This document shows positions 17,484 to 28,876 of a stretch of 64,000 bases of DNA, piece by piece. The stretch's first letter is position 1, and the number at the start of each line of letters is the position of its first letter. The stretch is from Streptomyces griseiscabiei (GTDB lineage Bacteria > Actinomycetota > Actinomycetes > Streptomycetales > Streptomycetaceae), in assembly GCF_020010925.1 (NCBI RefSeq), contig NZ_JAGJBZ010000003.1:992001-1056000 (forward strand), written 5' to 3'. Under the pieces are notes generated by a model, which saw only the letters and a program-made list of their open reading frames with translations, searched no databases and was not told where the DNA came from. Both the position numbers and the translations under genes were made by a program.

Positions 17484-17510
17484 CTGGCACTCCCCCCTGG
17501 AGAGTGCCAA
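17484..17510. promoter_or_regulatory. CIRCE element 2 (HrcA operator)
   Basis: CTGGCACTC-N9-GAGTGCCAA, a GC-richer second copy at the predicted transcription start. Paired CIRCE sites upstream of groES are usual in Streptomyces. Confidence 0.88.
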
Positions 17511-17608
17511 CCAGCGACGGGCAGGTCCGGCACCCGCGACGACGGATCCACCTGGTCGCCACCTCAGACAGTTAACCCCGTGAGATCTCCGAAGGGGGAG
17601 GTCGGATC

Positions 17609-17917
17609 GTGACGACCACCAGCTCCAAGGTTGCCATCAAGCCGCTCGAGGACCGCATCGTGGTCCAGCCGCTCGACGCCGAGCAGACCACGGCCTCTGG
17701 CCTGGTCATCCCGGACACCGCCAAGGAGAAGCCCCAGGAGGGCGTCGTCCTGGCCGTGGGCCCGGGCCGCTTCGAGAACGGCGAGCGCCTGCCGCTCGAC
17801 GTCAAGACCGGCGACATCGTGCTGTACAGCAAGTACGGCGGCACCGAGGTGAAGTACAACGGCGAGGAGTACCTCGTCCTCTCGGCTCGCGACGTGCTCG
17901 CGATCATCGAGAAGTAG
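17609..17917 (+). CDS. groES: GroES co-chaperonin
   Basis: A 102-residue co-chaperonin (Cpn10) that caps the GroEL cavity. The family signature [19 protein letters not shown] and the mobile loop [14 protein letters not shown] are clear, as is the C-terminal [13 protein letters not shown]. The GTG start is supported by a strong GGGGGAGG eight bases upstream. Two CIRCE sites and a vegetative promoter precede it by about 100 bp. It forms an operon with groEL, separated by 128 bp. Confidence 0.98.
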   Translation: MTTTSSKVAIKPLEDRIVVQPLDAEQTTASGLVIPDTAKEKPQEGVVLAVGPGRFENGERLPLDVKTGDIVLYSKYGGTEVKYNGEEYLVLSARDVLAIIEK

Positions 17918-17954
17918 TTCACCCGCTTCCTCACCGAAGCACCTTGCTTTTGAG

Positions 17955-18004
17955 CTGCGCCCCTGGCACCCGCGACCATAATCAGCCGGGCGTGAGGGGC
18001 GCAG
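17955..18004 (+). repeat. inverted repeat in the groES-groEL intergenic region
   Basis: Perfect 10-bp arms CTGCGCCCCT (17955-17964) and AGGGGCGCAG (17995-18004) enclose a 30-nt loop. It has no T-tract, so a terminator is unlikely. It could be an mRNA processing or stability site. Confidence 0.45.
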
Positions 18005-18036
18005 TTCGTTTCACCCACGTTTTTCGAGAGGGCTGA

Positions 18037-19671
<1,635 letters not shown>

Positions 19672-19693
19672 CGTACGACGTCGGTAAGCCGTA

Positions 19694-19732
19694 GGAAAGG
19701 CCCGGCACCCCTCGGGGGTGCCGGGCCTTTCC
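19694..19732 (+). terminator. terminator after groEL1
   Basis: A near-perfect hairpin with ~17-bp arms (GGAAAGGCCCGGCACCCC and its complement) around a short loop, ending in CTTTCC. It starts 23 bp after the groEL stop. It may also serve the convergent gene. Confidence 0.88.
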
Positions 19733-19756
19733 GCGCCCCACCCCCGGCTGTCTCGG

Positions 19757-20464
19757 CTACTTCTCCAGGTCGTCGAGCGCTCCCAACTGCCCCATCAGCC
19801 CCAGCCGGTCGTACTCCCACCAGCCCTCGACGATCTTCCCGTCGGGGGAGCACCGCTGCACGAGCGTCCCCGTCATCCGGACCTTCCGCCCACTGGCCGC
19901 GATCCCGAGGAAGTCCCCGTGGTGGGTCGCGTTCCAGGTCCACCGCGTGCAGACCCGGTCGTCCTGGGCGATCTGGTCCTCCACGGTGAACTCGAAGTCG
20001 AACCCGCCCCGCCACATCTCGACGGTCCGCCGGAACGCGTCCATCCCGATGGCGTCCGGCTCGTCGGAGGGAACGTGGTCGTGGTAGTCCTCCACGAGCA
20101 GATCGTCGAGCGGCGGCAGTTCGCCCTCCGTCGCGATCGTCGCCAGGAACCGCCGCGCGGTCGCCGCGTACAACTGCTCGTCCCGCACCACGTCCAGATC
20201 CGTGAACGTGGGCACCTCGTCGCAGAGCGCCACCATCTCCTGGAAGATCCGGTCCGTCTCCGGCAGTTTCGAGTTCCGCATCGCCTCCTCGTACGACGGG
20301 AACTCCACGATCTCCACGAAGTGCGCCCCGTCCGACCGGTCCTTCCCGATCAGACTGTGCGTGGCCGTCCGCCTGCCCCTGGTCTGCTCGACCCATGTGT
20401 CCATCAGCCGGTTCATCTCGTCGAACCGACTGGTCCTGCAGTCGATGAGCTGCACGAATGTCAT
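19757..20464 (-). CDS. SnoaL-like/ester cyclase-family protein with N-terminal dimeric-barrel-like domain
   Basis: A 235-residue two-domain protein. Residues 1-100 (MTFVQLIDCRTSRFDEMNRL, HFVEIVEFPSYEEAM) resemble a ferredoxin-like dimeric barrel. Residues 105-235 resemble the SnoaL/NTF2 fold (LLVEDYHDHVPSDEP, VCTRWTWNATHHGDFLGI, VQRCSPDGKIVEGWWEYD). NTF2-like proteins include polyketide cyclases, but no polyketide genes are nearby, so the activity is unknown. It is convergent with groEL1 and probably monocistronic. Confidence 0.75.
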   Translation of the reverse strand: MTFVQLIDCRTSRFDEMNRLMDTWVEQTRGRRTATHSLIGKDRSDGAHFVEIVEFPSYEEAMRNSKLPETDRIFQEMVALCDEVPTFTDLDVVRDEQLYAATARRFLATIATEGELPPLDDLLVEDYHDHVPSDEPDAIGMDAFRRTVEMWRGGFDFEFTVEDQIAQDDRVCTRWTWNATHHGDFLGIAASGRKVRMTGTLVQRCSPDGKIVEGWWEYDRLGLMGQLGALDDLEK

Positions 20465-20561
20465 GATGCGCCGCCTCCCGGCCCCCCTGGGTCCGGATGA
20501 ACGATTCCATTGTCCCGCGGCGCCGCCTCCCTCTCACCCGCTGGCGCCGCGCCCCCGACGG

Positions 20562-21335
20562 CTACTGCGGCCCGTACTTGCGCCCCGTCTTCGAGCTGAT
20601 CCCGCCCAGCAGCCCGCGCGGCACCACCTTCACCACACCCATCAGGGCCTTGTAGCGGGGGTCGGGGATGGAGACGGTCCGGCCGCGGGAGAGGTCGGCG
20701 AGGGCGGCGGTGACGAGTTTGTCGGCGTCGAGCCACATCCAGGACGGGATGTTGTCGGTGCCCATGCCGGCCCGGTCGTGGAACTCGGTGCGGACGAAGC
20801 CGGGGCACAGGGCCATGAGCCGGACACCGGTACCGGCCAGATCGCGCGCGGCGCCCTGGGTGAACTGCACGACCCACGCCTTCGAGGCCCCGTACGTACC
20901 GCGCGGCACGAACGCGGCCACCGAGGCGACATTGACGACCCCGCCGCGACCGCGTTCGCGCATGGCCTCGGACGCCGCCGACGTCAGACGCAGCACCGCC
21001 TCGCAGTGGACCTTGAGCATCCGCAGCTCGTCGGCCATGGAGACGTCGAGATAGCGGCCCTTGTTGCCGAAACCGGCGTTGTTGATCAGCAGGTCGACCG
21101 GGTTCCTGCGGTCGGCCAGCCGCCGCGCCACCGTCTCGATGCCGTCGTCCTCCGCGAGGTCGGCCGTCAGCACCTCCGCCTCGATGCCGTGCCGGTCGTG
21201 CAGTTCGGTCGCCTGCTCCCGCAGCCGCTTGGTGTCACGCGCCACCAGCACCAGGTTGTGCCCGTCCGCCGCCAGCCGCCGCGCGAAGGCGGCACCGATC
21301 CCCGCGGTCGATCCCGTAATCAGAGCCGTTGTCAT
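20562..21335 (-). CDS. short-chain dehydrogenase/reductase
   Basis: A 257-residue classical SDR. The Rossmann motif TGSTAGIG is near the N-terminus, NNAG at about 85-88, and the catalytic YGASK at about 157-161 with the Ser of NVASVA 13-14 residues earlier. ATG 21335 (MTTALITG) is used; a longer reading from 21380 lacks support. The Arg in LVARD after the second beta strand suggests NADP preference. The substrate is unknown. Confidence 0.88.
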   Translation of the reverse strand: MTTALITGSTAGIGAAFARRLAADGHNLVLVARDTKRLREQATELHDRHGIEAEVLTADLAEDDGIETVARRLADRRNPVDLLINNAGFGNKGRYLDVSMADELRMLKVHCEAVLRLTSAASEAMRERGRGGVVNVASVAAFVPRGTYGASKAWVVQFTQGAARDLAGTGVRLMALCPGFVRTEFHDRAGMGTDNIPSWMWLDADKLVTAALADLSRGRTVSIPDPRYKALMGVVKVVPRGLLGGISSKTGRKYGPQ

Positions 21336-21469
21336 GGCGCAAGCGTAGTGACCGGGACTGTGCGCATCCGTGTGCTCCACCGCACGTTCACCAGCGTCTT
21401 CGCCCGCCCCTCGGTGAACACCCGCCCCGGCGCGGCACCTTCACCGGCGCCCCGCACGGGACCGGCCCG

Positions 21470-22135
21470 TCATCCCTGCGCCGCCACGTACTTCCGCGCG
21501 ATCTCCAGCACCTCGGGATGCAACGCCTCACCCGCCGCCAACAGCCTCGGCAGCAGGGAGTGTTGATCCATCATGGCGCGGAAGACGAGAGCCACGGTGA
21601 CGTCGTGGTCCGGTCGGTGGACGATCTCGATCGGGTCGCCCGCACGGATCTCGCCCGGCTCGATCACCCGCAGATACGCGCCGGGCGCGCCCTGGCGCGT
21701 GAAGCGCTTGACCCACTGCCGTTCACCCAGGTGGCGCTGGAAGTTGAGACAGGGAACGCGGCCGGAGGTGATCTCCAGGACCACCTCGGAGCCGATCCGC
21801 CAGCGCTCGCCGACGAGGGCGCCGGAGACGTCGAGCCCCTCGGTGGTGAGGTTCTCGCCGAAGGTACCGCTGGGCAGCGTACGGTCCAGTTCGCGCTCCC
21901 AGCCGTCCAGGTCCTCGCGGGCGAAGGCGTAGACCGCCTGGTCGTCGCCGCCGTGGTGCTTGGTGTTGCACACCGCGTCCCCGGCCACCCCGCTGGCCCC
22001 GACGCCCTTGGGCCCGGGTGCGAACACCCGCACCGGCCCGTCCACCGGCCGTTTGTCGATGCCCGAGACCCGCTTCGACTCCTCCACGACGTCGACGGCC
22101 TTGGGACGCCCCACATTCAGTGACAGAAGCTTCAT
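21470..22135 (-). CDS. MOSC-domain protein (YiiM-like)
   Basis: A 221-residue MOSC domain protein. Visible are the conserved GDDQAVYAFAREDLDGWE, GTFGENLTTEGLDV and the sulfur-carrying Cys in SGRVPCLNFQRHLG. MOSC proteins handle sulfur bound to a conserved Cys; YiiM-type members detoxify 6-N-hydroxylaminopurine through the molybdenum cofactor. It is divergent from the adjacent LysR gene by about 70 bp, so the regulator may control it. Confidence 0.87.
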   Translation of the reverse strand: MKLLSLNVGRPKAVDVVEESKRVSGIDKRPVDGPVRVFAPGPKGVGASGVAGDAVCNTKHHGGDDQAVYAFAREDLDGWERELDRTLPSGTFGENLTTEGLDVSGALVGERWRIGSEVVLEITSGRVPCLNFQRHLGERQWVKRFTRQGAPGAYLRVIEPGEIRAGDPIEIVHRPDHDVTVALVFRAMMDQHSLLPRLLAAGEALHPEVLEIARKYVAAQG

Positions 22136-22204
22136 ACGGGCACGGTATGCCGCCGGGGGTCAAAGCGTCGACGCGATATTCAGCACCCTGCCCAAGCCCC
22201 GCTT

Positions 22205-23119
22205 ATGCTCGACCCCGTGATCGAGGCCCGCCATCTCCGTGTCCTGCGCGCCGTCGCCGCCACCGGCTCCTTCTCGGCGGCCGGCCGCGAACTCGGCTGC
22301 ACCCAGCCCGCCGTGAGCCAGCAGATGAAAGCGCTGGAATCCTCCGTCGGCACCCCGCTGCTGGTCCGCGGCGCCCGGGAGATGCGGCTGACCCAGGCGG
22401 GCGAGGCGCTCGTACGGCACGCGGCCGGCATCCTCGCCGGGCTCACCGCGGCCGAGGAGGAGGTCGCCGCCATCGCGGGACTGCGCGCCGGACGGGTCCG
22501 CCTGGTCTCCTTCCCCAGCGGCAGCTCCACCCTGGTCCCCACCGCCCTGGCCGCCCTGCGCGCCGCGCACCCCGGCACCCGTGTCTCCCTGGAGGAGGCC
22601 GAACCGCCGCGCTCGGTCGGGATGCTCCGCGAGGGCGACTGCGACATCGCGCTGGCCTTCCGTTACGAGGGCGCGCCCGGCGCGGAGGAGGGGGAGTGGG
22701 ACGACCTGGTCGTACGCCCCCTGCTCACGGACCGGCTCGTCGGGCTCGTGCCCGAGGGGCACCGGCTGGCGCGCACGGGGTCCGTCGGCATCGGGGAACT
22801 CGCCGGGGAACCCTGGATCGCCGGCTGTCCGCGCTGCCGGGGGCAGCTGGTGCGGATCTGTGAGAGCGAGGGCTTCACGCCCCGTATCGACTTCGCGACC
22901 GACGACTACCCGGCGGTGGTCGGCCTGGTGGGCGCGGGCCTCGGCGTGGCCGTCCTGCCGGAGCTGGCCATCGAGTCCGTACGCACCGAGGGGGTGCGGA
23001 CGGTGTCGGTCGAGCCCGCGGTGCGCCGGGAGATCGTGGCGCTCACGCTCCCGGACCTGGCCCGGGTGCCCACGGTCGCGGCGACGCTGGACCGGCTCGC
23101 CGGAGCGGCCGCGCGGTAG
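22205..23119 (+). CDS. LysR-family transcriptional regulator
   Basis: A 304-residue LysR protein. The N-terminal winged HTH is typical (HLRVLRAVAATGSFSAAGRE, CTQPAVSQQMKALE). The C-terminal co-inducer domain starts at about residue 92 and contains an unusual CPRC pair in AGCPRCRGQL. GTG 22217 is a possible alternative start, since neither candidate has a clear Shine-Dalgarno. The divergent MOSC gene is its likely target by position. Confidence 0.87.
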   Translation: MLDPVIEARHLRVLRAVAATGSFSAAGRELGCTQPAVSQQMKALESSVGTPLLVRGAREMRLTQAGEALVRHAAGILAGLTAAEEEVAAIAGLRAGRVRLVSFPSGSSTLVPTALAALRAAHPGTRVSLEEAEPPRSVGMLREGDCDIALAFRYEGAPGAEEGEWDDLVVRPLLTDRLVGLVPEGHRLARTGSVGIGELAGEPWIAGCPRCRGQLVRICESEGFTPRIDFATDDYPAVVGLVGAGLGVAVLPELAIESVRTEGVRTVSVEPAVRREIVALTLPDLARVPTVAATLDRLAGAAAR

Positions 23120-23169
23120 CGCTCGCGCGGGAGGGCCGGGCGGACGCCCGCCCTTGCAAAAACGTTCCT

Positions 23170-23499
23170 TCAGGTGTTCGAACCGGCGTCGGTCCCGGAC
23201 GCGGACGCCGTCACCAGCCGGTGGCGCGCCCTGCCCATGAGTTCCTCGCGCTCGTCCTCGGTCAGCCCGCCCCACACGCCGTACGGCTCGCGCACCGCGA
23301 GGGCGTGGGCCGCGCACTGCGCGCGCACCGGGCATCTCATGCAGACCTCCTTGGCCGAGTTCTCACGAGCGCTCCGTGCCGCACCGCGTTCTCCTTCGGG
23401 GTGGAAGAAGAGTGAGCTGTCGACCCCACGGCAGGCCGCGAGGAGCTGCCAGTCCCACAGATCAGCGTTCGGTCCGGGAAGGCGGGAGAAATCTGCCAT
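23170..23499 (-). CDS. whiD: WhiD, WhiB-like iron-sulfur developmental regulator
   Basis: A 109-residue Wbl protein. The four Fe-S ligands are Cys23, Cys53, Cys56 and Cys62 (AACRGVD, EVCMRCPVRAQC), followed by the beta-turn GVWGG and a basic tail. The N-terminus MADFSRLPGPNADLWDWQ matches my memory of S. coelicolor WhiD, required for late sporulation, whose mycobacterial orthologue is WhiB3. The neighbouring bldM, on the opposite strand, fits the known whiD-bldM arrangement. GGGGA precedes the ATG by six bases. Confidence 0.92.
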   Translation of the reverse strand: MADFSRLPGPNADLWDWQLLAACRGVDSSLFFHPEGERGAARSARENSAKEVCMRCPVRAQCAAHALAVREPYGVWGGLTEDEREELMGRARHRLVTASASGTDAGSNT

Positions 23500-23575
23500 T
23501 ACGTGTCCCCTTGTTGCCGTTCTGGTAGGAGATGTTGCCCATGACCGTACATCGACTATCTAAGGAGATGAAAAT

Positions 23576-23704
23576 ATGACTCATTGCGAATCTAGCCTCA
23601 GACACCAACAAATGGGAAGAAAAACGGCTGAATGGGGCATAGGTTGTGGTGAAACATTGAGGGTCCGTTGTGCATGTCTGCACCGTGTGCGCGCCCTCAC
23701 GTAG
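23576..23704 (+). CDS. candidate 42-residue Cys-containing small ORF upstream of bldM
   Basis: A 43-codon frame opening at ATG 23576 with a near-ideal AAGGAG eight bases upstream, in AT-richer DNA. The peptide begins MTHCESSLRHQQMGRKTAEW and has Cys residues also in IGCGE and RCACLH. It ends 25 bp before the bldM promoter. No family was recognised, and third-position GC is low, which argues against a long-established coding sequence. It may be a leader peptide or chance. Confidence 0.3.
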   Translation: MTHCESSLRHQQMGRKTAEWGIGCGETLRVRCACLHRVRALT

Positions 23705-23728
23705 AGTGCCGAAGGTGGCCGGCCATCC

Positions 23729-23756
23729 CGTAACTCTTTCGAGTGACCGTCGTTGA
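23729..23756 (+). promoter_or_regulatory. sigma-BldN-type promoter of bldM
   Basis: CGTAAC (23729-23734), exactly 16 bp, then CGTTGA (23751-23756). This matches the known sigma-BldN recognition sequence of the bldM p1 promoter. The bldM start is 136 bp downstream. Confidence 0.88.
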
Positions 23757-23891
23757 GACGGGCGGAGGCGGTTGAAAGAACAAGCGCTCGGGCAGGCGTT
23801 CGTGTCCGCTCGTGAGCGTCGACCGCACAGGTGACGATTTCGTACCAGCCTGGAGGCTCAAGGTGACGCGCATCAGCTGCGGAGGGCGGCC

Positions 23892-24503
23892 ATGACATCC
23901 GTCCTCGTCTGCGACGACTCCCCGCTTGCCCGAGAGGCGCTGCGCCGCGCGGTGGCGACCGTGCCCGGCGTCGAGCGCGTGACCACGGCGGCCAACGGCG
24001 AGGAAGTCCTCCGCCGCTGGGGGGCCGACCGCTCGGATCTGATTCTGATGGACGTACGCATGCCCGGACTGGGCGGCGTCGAGACCGTACGGCGGCTGCT
24101 GTCCGCCGACCCCGGGGCGCGCATCATCATGCTCACCGTCGCCGAGGACCTGGACGGCGTGGCCCTCGCGGTCGCCGCCGGCGCCCGGGGCTACCTGCAC
24201 AAGGACGCCTCCCGCGCGGAACTGCGCGCCACGGTGACGCAGGCCCTCGCCGACCCGACCTGGCGGCTCGCCCCGCGTCGGCTGCGCTCCGCCGAGATGG
24301 GCGCCGCGCCCACCCTCACCGCACGCGAGATCCAGGTGCTGGAGGGCATGAGCCACGGCCGTTCCAACGCCGAGATCGGCCGCGAGCTGTTCCTCTCCGA
24401 GGACACCGTCAAGACCCACGCCCGGCGGCTGTTCAAGAAGCTCGGCGCCTCGGACCGCGCGCACGCGGTGGCGCTCGGCTTCCGCTGGGGTCTGGTTCGC
24501 TAG
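23892..24503 (+). CDS. bldM: BldM, atypical NarL/FixJ-type response regulator
   Basis: A 203-residue regulator, the family's usual length. The receiver domain (about 1-120) has CDDSPLAREALRR and the phosphorylation-site position in LILMDVRMPG. The LuxR-type HTH (about 135-200) has LTAREIQVLEGMSHGRSNAE and DTVKTHARRLFKK. BldM is needed for aerial mycelium formation and sporulation and also works as a heterodimer with WhiI. It has no partner kinase. GGAGG lies six bases before ATG 23892. A sigma-BldN promoter is upstream and a weak hairpin follows. Confidence 0.95.
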   Translation: MTSVLVCDDSPLAREALRRAVATVPGVERVTTAANGEEVLRRWGADRSDLILMDVRMPGLGGVETVRRLLSADPGARIIMLTVAEDLDGVALAVAAGARGYLHKDASRAELRATVTQALADPTWRLAPRRLRSAEMGAAPTLTAREIQVLEGMSHGRSNAEIGRELFLSEDTVKTHARRLFKKLGASDRAHAVALGFRWGLVR

Positions 24504-24530
24504 GTGAGCCGCGACGGGGGTTCGGGAATC

Positions 24531-24550
24531 CCCGCCTGCCGAGAGGCGGG
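24531..24550 (+). terminator. hairpin after bldM
   Basis: CCCGCCT/AGGCGGG arms around GCCGAG, 25 bp after the bldM stop. There is no T-tract, so it is a weak terminator candidate. Confidence 0.4.
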
Positions 24551-24729
24551 CGGGGGCGCTGACCGCCAGGTGGGCCGGGGTGCTCACACCGAGGTCGGCG
24601 GGGATGCTCACGCCCAGGTGAGCGGGGCCGGGCGGAGGCCCGCTGCTCGTTTCGCCGCGGATGCCGCATCCTTGAGGTGTGGAGTTCCTCGGGGAGCAGT
24701 CGAACGAGCGGGAGGGGAGGGCGCAGGAG

Positions 24730-25395
24730 ATGAGTTCCGGCGCGCCTGCTCATAACGCTTCGGTGCACAACCACGGACGTGGCGCCACGGACCGGCCGGC
24801 CGCAAGGCACCATGGACCGATGCGCGACGACGAGACGACAGTGATCGGTGCGCTCGTGCATCGCGCGGTCGACGGGGACGAGCAGGCCACGCACGATCTG
24901 CTCGCCCATGTCCATCCCTTGGCGCTGCGCTACTGCCGCACCCGTCTGTCCCGGCTGCCGGGCGACGCGCGGCACTTCGTGGAGGACCTGGCGCAGGAGG
25001 TCTGTGTCGCCGTCCTCCTCGCGCTGCCGCGCTACAAGGACACCGGAAGGCCGTTCGAGGCGTTCGTCTTCGCCATCGCCGGCCACAAGGTCGCCGACCT
25101 GCAGCGCGCCGCGATGCGCCACCCCGGGTCGACGGCGGTCCCCTCCGACGAGATGCCGGAGCGCCCCGACGACTCCCTGGGTCCCGAGGAGCGCGCCCTG
25201 CTCAGCAGCGACGCCGAGTGGGCCAAGAAACTCCTCGCCAACCTCCCCGAGAACCAGCGGGAACTGCTGCTGCTGCGCATCGCGGTGGGGCTCACGGCCG
25301 AGGAGACCGGACAGATGCTGGGCATGTCACCGGGCGCGGTCCGGGTGGCCCAGCACCGGGCGCTCAGCAGACTCCGGGCGCTGGCGGAGCAGTAG
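24730..25395 (+). CDS. shbA: ECF sigma factor of the ShbA/SigD type
   Basis: A 221-residue sigma-70 family factor. Region 2 is at about 50-110 ([18 protein letters not shown] is the approximate start, then [15 protein letters not shown] and [20 protein letters not shown]). Region 4 is at about 160-215 ([38 protein letters not shown]). ATG 24730 is chosen because GGAGGGGAGG lies nine bases upstream; GTG 24679 and ATG 24820 are alternatives. Its place between bldM and guaB matches ShbA, which I recall as driving hrdB transcription in Streptomyces, and SigD in mycobacteria. No anti-sigma gene is adjacent. Confidence 0.82.
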   Translation: MSSGAPAHNASVHNHGRGATDRPAARHHGPMRDDETTVIGALVHRAVDGDEQATHDLLAHVHPLALRYCRTRLSRLPGDARHFVEDLAQEVCVAVLLALPRYKDTGRPFEAFVFAIAGHKVADLQRAAMRHPGSTAVPSDEMPERPDDSLGPEERALLSSDAEWAKKLLANLPENQRELLLLRIAVGLTAEETGQMLGMSPGAVRVAQHRALSRLRALAEQ

Positions 25396-25411
25396 CCGCA
25401 CAGGCTCTCCG

Positions 25412-25445
25412 GGCGTCCCGCCTGAACAGGCGGGGCGCCTTTTCC
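25412..25445 (+). terminator. terminator after shbA
   Basis: GGCGTCCCGCC and GGCGGGGCGCC arms (one mismatch) around TGAACA, followed by TTTT. It begins 17 bp after the stop codon. Confidence 0.8.
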
Positions 25446-25532
25446 GTACGTACCGGCGCGGCTTCCGTACGAACATACGAAGCCCGGCCGTCCCTTCGTA
25501 CCGTGGAATGTGTGCTCCGCGCTTCCCGTTAG

Positions 25533-27080
<1,548 letters not shown>

Positions 27081-27103
27081 CCGTACGTAGTCGCCAGGCT
27101 TCG

Positions 27104-27138
27104 CGAGGGCGGCCCCGGGGCATCCGGGGCCGCCCTCG
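27104..27138 (+). terminator. terminator after guaB
   Basis: Perfect 15-bp arms (CGAGGGCGGCCCCGG and complement) around GGCAT. There is no strong T-tract, but the hairpin lies directly after the gene. Confidence 0.75.
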
Positions 27139-27194
27139 TCGTGCCCGTCGGCGATACTGGTAGACGCTGAACGCATCAGGGAAAGGCCACAGAC

Positions 27195-28319
27195 GTGACT
27201 GAGATCGAGATCGGGCGCGGCAAGCGCGGCCGCCGGGCGTACGCCTTCGACGACATCGCCGTCGTCCCCAGCCGCCGTACGCGGGACCCGAAGGAGGTCT
27301 CGATCGCCTGGCAGATCGACGCCTACCGCTTCGAGCTGCCGTTCCTGGCCGCCCCCATGGACTCGGTCGTCTCCCCGGCCACCGCGATCCGCATCGGCGA
27401 GCTGGGCGGGCTCGGCGTCCTCAACCTCGAAGGGCTCTGGACGCGGTACGAGGACCCGCAGCCGCTGCTCGACGAGATCACCGGCCTGCCCGACGAGGCC
27501 GCGACCCGCCGCCTCCAGGAGATCTACGCCGCTCCCATCAAGGAGGAGCTGATCGGGCAGCGCATCAAGGAGGTGCGCGACTCCGGTGTGGTCACCGCCG
27601 CCGCGCTCTCGCCGCAGCGCACCGCCCAGTTCTCCAAGGCCGTCGTGGACGCGGGCGTCGACATCTTCGTCATCCGCGGGACGACCGTGTCGGCGGAGCA
27701 CGTCTCCGGCTCGCACGAGCCGCTGAACCTGAAGCAGTTCATCTACGAGCTGGACGTCCCCGTGATCGTCGGCGGCTGCGCCACCTACACGGCCGCCCTG
27801 CACCTGATGCGCACCGGCGCGGCCGGTGTCCTCGTCGGCTTCGGCGGCGGCGCGGCGCACACCACGCGCAACGTGCTCGGCATCCGGGTCCCGATGGCCA
27901 CGGCGGTCGCCGACGTCGCCGCCGCCCGCCGGGACTACATGGACGAGTCCGGCGGCCGGTACGTCCACGTCATCGCCGACGGCGGTGTCGGCTGGTCCGG
28001 CGACATCCCGAAGGCCATCGCCTGCGGCGCGGACGCCGTGATGATGGGCTCGCCGCTGGCCCGCGCGACGGACGCGCCCGGCAAGGGCAACCATTGGGGC
28101 ATGGAGGCGGTGAACGAGGAGCTGCCGCGTGGCAAGAAGGTCGACCTCGGCACCGTCGGCACGATCGAGGAGGTCCTCACCGGGCCCTCGCACACGCCCG
28201 ACGGCTCCATGAACCTCTTCGGTGCGCTGCGGCGGGCGATGGCCACGACCGGGTACAGCGAGCTGAAGGAGTTCCAGCGCGTCGAGGTGACGGTGGCGGA
28301 CTCGCAGCACATGCGGTGA
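27195..28319 (+). CDS. guaB3: GuaB3-family IMP dehydrogenase-related protein
   Basis: A 374-residue member of the IMPDH/GMPR superfamily, without CBS domains. The N-terminus AYAFDDIAVVPSRRTRDPKEV is typical of GuaB3. Where IMPDH has the catalytic GPGSICTTR loop, this protein reads GFGGGAAHTTRN, with His at the position of the essential Cys. It is therefore unlikely to work by the usual IMPDH mechanism. Phosphate-binding elements such as ADGGVGWSGDIPKAI and MGSPLA are kept. It lies 114 bp after guaB, as in mycobacteria (guaB2-guaB3). The reaction it catalyses cannot be told from the sequence. Confidence 0.9.
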   Translation: MTEIEIGRGKRGRRAYAFDDIAVVPSRRTRDPKEVSIAWQIDAYRFELPFLAAPMDSVVSPATAIRIGELGGLGVLNLEGLWTRYEDPQPLLDEITGLPDEAATRRLQEIYAAPIKEELIGQRIKEVRDSGVVTAAALSPQRTAQFSKAVVDAGVDIFVIRGTTVSAEHVSGSHEPLNLKQFIYELDVPVIVGGCATYTAALHLMRTGAAGVLVGFGGGAAHTTRNVLGIRVPMATAVADVAAARRDYMDESGGRYVHVIADGGVGWSGDIPKAIACGADAVMMGSPLARATDAPGKGNHWGMEAVNEELPRGKKVDLGTVGTIEEVLTGPSHTPDGSMNLFGALRRAMATTGYSELKEFQRVEVTVADSQHMR

Positions 28320-28352
28320 GCTGACGCTGCGCTCGGCTTGAGCGGGGTTTGG

Positions 28353-28384
28353 GGCTCGGTCGCCTGAGGGCGACCGGGCCCTTT
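28353..28384 (+). terminator. terminator after guaB3
   Basis: GGCTCGGTCGCC and GGCGACCGGGCC arms (one mismatch) around TGAG, then CTTT. It lies 33 bp after the stop. Confidence 0.75.
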
Positions 28385-28519
28385 CGCGTGCCCAAGTGGG
28401 CTGGTGGGGGCGTGAGTTGCGGGGGCGGGAGCGTGCGGTTGTGTTCGGGGCGAATGTGGGCCGAACGGGCGTAGCCGGGCGATAGCGTTCGTGTCCGGCG
28501 CCCCAGCTTGGCTGGGAGC

Positions 28520-28617
28520 CCCCTTCCAAGGACACGATCCGGACCCCGCCCTCGGGGCCCGGCCCGATTCCGACGGACCGTCCACCGGGCACTGGGCGGT
28601 GTCGTGGAAGGGGGCGC
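28520..28617. repeat. imperfect inverted repeat in the gap between guaB3 and the dehydrogenase
   Basis: CCCCCTTCCAAGGACAC (from about 28521) and, about 65 bp on, GTGTCGTGGAAGGGGG are complementary with one indel. They flank otherwise featureless GC-rich DNA. The right arm contains the ribosome-binding site of a possible small ORF. No CTAG ends are present, so it differs from the MITE-like elements. Confidence 0.4.
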
Positions 28618-28619
28618 CC

Positions 28620-28715
28620 ATGGGACGTCACCGCAAGCCCACTCGCTGGGACCGGATCCGTCTGCGGATGGTGAAGTGCCGGAGGAGGTGGATCTTGCGG
28701 ATTTACGGATGGTGA
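28620..28715 (+). CDS. candidate 31-residue strongly basic small ORF
   Basis: A 32-codon frame at ATG 28620 with GGAAGGGGG six bases upstream. The peptide begins MGRHRKPTRWDRIRLR and ends in RRRWILRIYGW; about a third of its residues are Arg or Lys. No family is recognised. The strong SD is the only positive evidence, and a chance frame is quite possible. The rest of the 28320-28876 gap shows only the terminator and the inverted repeat. Confidence 0.3.
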   Translation: MGRHRKPTRWDRIRLRMVKCRRRWILRIYGW

Positions 28716-28876
28716 GCGGCCGCCCCCATGTCAACTAGGGGCGGACACTCCGTGAACCATCCAGGAGCTCGTCGCAGTGTCCGCTGCGGCGGGCTCCGCC
28801 TGATTCCGTACGGTACCGGTGGAGGCGGGCGGCTGCCAGCGGCCCCGGAGGCCAGGGCTGTGTCGTGCGCCCCCTC

